This document shows positions 46,234 to 47,966 of a DNA stretch of 47,966 nt, one piece after another. Where the stretch lies: contig NSJX01000090.1 in NCBI GenBank assembly GCA_002286715.1, forward strand, positions 9,621 through 57,586, given 5' to 3'. How positions within the stretch are numbered: position 1 is the first letter of the stretch; every line of letters begins with the position of its first letter. Origin of the DNA: Dentipellis sp. KUC8613 (taxonomy: Eukaryota > Basidiomycota > Agaricomycetes > Russulales > Hericiaceae). Made by a program: the position numbers and the translations under genes. A model generated the notes under the pieces. That model searched no databases, was not told the origin of the DNA, and saw only the letters and a program-made list of their open reading frames with translations.

Positions 46234-46269
<36 letters not shown>

Positions 46270-46584
46270 AGGAGCCATGAGGCTGGAGACCGAAACGGTA
46301 AGTGGTCACGTGCCGTTCAATCGTTCGAGCGGCAGTGGAATCGGTCTAGTACAGGACCAAGGGGCCAGTCTCCTGGCTCCCCTATTATTTCACTACAGTA
46401 AAAGTCACGAGGTGCTATACCTGCCGCCCTACGAAGAATACTACTGGATCCTACTGTACTGTCGCATTTCACTACTGCAGCCTATCCAACAGTATACTAC
46501 TGCAACGCTACTACAGTAGGTAAGTAAATCTACCAGCTAGTACAACCACTATGTTATGCTGTAATGTTAGGGTGTTAGTGGACT
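45950..46584 (-). repeat. Right terminal inverted repeat of the KDZ element
   Basis: Mirror of 34292-34980; ends GTTAGTGGACT at 46584. The GGC trinucleotide tract (46235-46271) is shorter than in the left arm, which explains much of the length difference between the arms. Confidence 0.9.
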
Positions 46585-46597
46585 ATGGGGACCACTG

Positions 46598-47181
46598 CGG
46601 CTCGATGGGCACGAGGTCATACGACTCAAGGGGCCATGGCAGGTATGTGCTGGCACTGTCTGTCTTCTGCGCGACGCTCACCAGTGCAGGTGTACATCCT
46701 CGGCGCGCTGCCGCTGCGCAACCTCTCGCGCTTCTGGGGCTGGATAAACTCGCTCGAGCTGTCTGTCTGGTTCCGCCCATACGGCTTCCGCCTCTACGCC
46801 TGGACCTTTGGCTGCAACCTCGACGAGATCGAGCACGCCGACCTCCGCGCGTACGCCAGCCTCGGCGACTTCTTCTACCGCCGGCTCCGCCCCGGCGCGC
46901 GCCCTGTTGACCCTGCCGCGCTCGTCAGGCCCGCGGACGGCACTGTGCTCCACTTCGGCACCATCACAGACCATCGTAGTGTCGAGCAGGTGAAGGGCAT
47001 CACATACTCGCTCGATGCCCTCCTCGGCGTCGACTGCGGCACCGACAAGGCCGTCGTCATCGACTTCCCAGCGCGCGACCTCGAGGTCGTCGACGACGAG
47101 GAGTTCGCCAACGTCAACGGCATCGACTACACGCTCTCCCAGCTGTTCGGAGTATATTCTGGTGCGTGGCTTCAATCTTGA
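46598..47181 (+). pseudogene. PSD1: PSD1 continuation: phosphatidylserine decarboxylase, truncated before the catalytic site
   Basis: Picks up PSD1 after the KDZ element with RLDGHEVIRLKGPWQ, a 47-bp intron (46643-46689), then VYILGALPLRNLSRFWGWIN, VWFRPYGFRLYAWTFGCNLD, YASLGDFFYRRLRPGARPVD, VRPADGTVLHFGTI, VEQVKGITYSLDALLG and IDYTLSQLFG. This is the conserved N-terminal half of the PSD catalytic domain. Sequence after about 47155 no longer resembles PSD1 (missing are the His-containing F-H block and the LGST self-cleavage site that forms the pyruvoyl group), and the end repeat starts at 47441. The gene is therefore broken twice. Confidence 0.85.
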
Positions 47182-47440
47182 TGCGATCGCACAACCTCAC
47201 AATGGCTACGAGAACTTCGATCGCCTTTCGCGTTCAAACGATAAATGAGTCCAGTGCCCGTTCCGGTCGCCGGGTGCTTCATGTTCAAGGTCGTTCGCCG
47301 CCATACGACCGCGCGGTACGCACAACATCCAATTGATTACCATTTCCTGAATCACTGAAGCCGTTGTGCAGCATTGCGGTGATACGCGCGAGTACCCATG
47401 CTAAACTCGTACGAGCACGCTGACTTCGGCGTCTCCGATC
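47182..47440. other. Junction stretch between PSD1 fragment and end repeat
   Basis: A splice donor-like GTATAT at 47153 could start a PSD1 intron, but no later PSD1 exon is visible before the repeat. Nothing else recognised. Confidence 0.4.
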
Positions 47441-47773
47441 TGTTTTTATTACAGTTTCATGTGCTCGGCTGCAAGACACCACACTTCTGCTCTTCGCCGC
47501 GTCGCAGCACTCTGACAACACGTACGCGGTGACGCAAGCGCTTACCGTAGACAAGTGGCAGGTACGACCGCACGGCGAGTGCGAGCAGCTGCGCGGCGGC
47601 CACTCGGCAGCGACAAGGAGCTGCTAGTAGCTGCGAGCAGCTACATGGTGGCCTCTCGGCAGCGACAGGCGGCTGCCAGTAGCTACGACCAGCTGCCAAA
47701 CCGCTGGCGCAGGTGCATGGCGACCGTAGGCGACTGTCGGTGGCAGTTACGTCGGTGGCACGACCAGCTGCGC
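47441..47773 (-). repeat. Right copy of the 333-bp inverted repeat
   Basis: Reverse complement of 1-333 at every position I compared. Here the outer sequence continues to the window end (47774-47966), showing that the repeat unit, or its flank, extends beyond the left copy's cut edge. Confidence 0.9.
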
Positions 47774-47966
47774 GGCAGCTAGCTTCAGCTGGCGGCAGCT
47801 GCCGCCAGCTGGCGGCGGATGCATTCGATTGAAGGCGAGACGGTGGCAGCTGCATCTGTGGCACGGTCAGCACCTGCAGCTACAGACGGCTGGACAGCGA
47901 CGGCTACCGTCAATTAGCGGTAGCAACCGGCAGTTCTGATTCATCTATGAATCAGTTCTAATAATG
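47774..47966. other. Palindrome-rich end of the window
   Basis: Contains a perfect 26-bp palindrome at 47786-47811 (centre GGCAGCTGCC) and a hairpin with arms GATTCAT/ATGAATC near 47938-47953. GCAGCT and CAGCTG words recur, as in the adjoining repeat. Confidence 0.7.

Larger units (their letters stand above)
34284..46595. mobile_element. KDZ-type DNA transposon (~12.3 kb) with long terminal inverted repeats, inserted in PSD1
   Basis: Bounded by inverted repeats of about 0.65 kb (34292-34980 and 45950-46584) that remain similar into the flanks of PSD1. Inside lie a CxC2-KDZ transposase gene (41353-45243, plus) and three other genes: 36179-38685 minus, 38883-40003 plus, 40469-41234 plus. The exact ends are uncertain by about 10 bp. 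TGGTC occurs at both ends (34282 and, inverted, 46594) with flanking near-duplicates CTGTGG/CTGCGG. A cut at 34283/46598, however, is what restores the PSD1 frame. KDZ elements (Kyakuja, Dileera, Zisupton) are known to expand in basidiomycetes. Confidence 0.8.

Noticed and set aside
45847..46309. Poly-Ala and Arg-rich open frames in the right arm
   Set aside because: Products of the GGC trinucleotide tract within the terminal repeat.
34284..46595. TET/JBP dioxygenase gene expected as KDZ companion
   Set aside because: I looked for an HxD...H dioxygenase-like pattern in the cargo genes and saw none, so the association is not supported here.
1..47966. CRISPR arrays, operons or other bacterial features
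   Set aside because: Intron-rich genes and family content are eukaryotic; no regularly spaced repeat-spacer pattern was seen.

Overview
This window looks like a nuclear segment from an agaricomycete (mushroom-forming or polypore) basidiomycete. The evidence is short GT-AG introns of about 45 to 60 bp in almost every gene, CT-rich promoters, and gene families typical of that class: CACTA (Tnp2-like) transposases, a CxC2-type KDZ transposase, an F-box/LRR-like protein, a PHD-like finger protein and small multi-copy orphan families. Placement near Polyporales is inference only. All exon structures were read by eye; no search or alignment program was run.

Layout, left to right. (1) 1-333 is an exact inverted copy of 47441-47773, so the window is bracketed by a repeat. 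(2) 1.0-2.0 kb holds a compact SUN-domain nuclear-envelope protein on the minus strand. (3) 2.3-10.6 kb holds two large minus-strand genes that look like a CACTA-type module: a Tnp2-like transposase and a companion gene with a long Ala/Asp/Lys/Arg coding minisatellite. (4) 11.7-12.5 kb is a relic of the nucleoporin gene NDC1. (5) 13.2-18.4 kb contains a PHD-like finger gene, a 237-bp mariner-like MITE and three small hypothetical genes, one frameshifted. (6) 18.4-20.9 kb is GC-rich and has no convincing gene. (7) 20.9-25.0 kb has a WD40 gene and a coiled-coil gene, both ending in a possible C-terminal membrane anchor. (8) 25.9-27.7 kb is an F-box/LRR-like gene cut by a 492-bp CACTA-like MITE. 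(9) 28-34 kb is gene-poor, with one small hypothetical gene and one membrane protein.

(10) The most striking object is a ~12.3-kb element, about 34.28-46.60 kb, with ~0.65-kb terminal inverted repeats. It carries an apparently complete CxC2-KDZ transposase gene and three cargo genes. It sits inside a mitochondrial phosphatidylserine decarboxylase (PSD1) gene: the first exon lies to its left and the following exons to its right. The PSD1 copy also stops before the catalytic LGST region and is replaced by other sequence and then by the right copy of the end repeat, so it is dead in this window.

The cargo is notable: a protein with a homeodomain-like N-terminus, a protein with two SUMO-interaction-like motifs and a viroplasmin/RNase H1-N-like C-terminus, and a small basic protein. 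No TET/JBP gene was found, although such genes are known companions of KDZ elements in fungi. Overall the window is a transposon-rich accessory region where several housekeeping-type genes (PSD1, NDC1) survive only as fragments and are presumably duplicated elsewhere.
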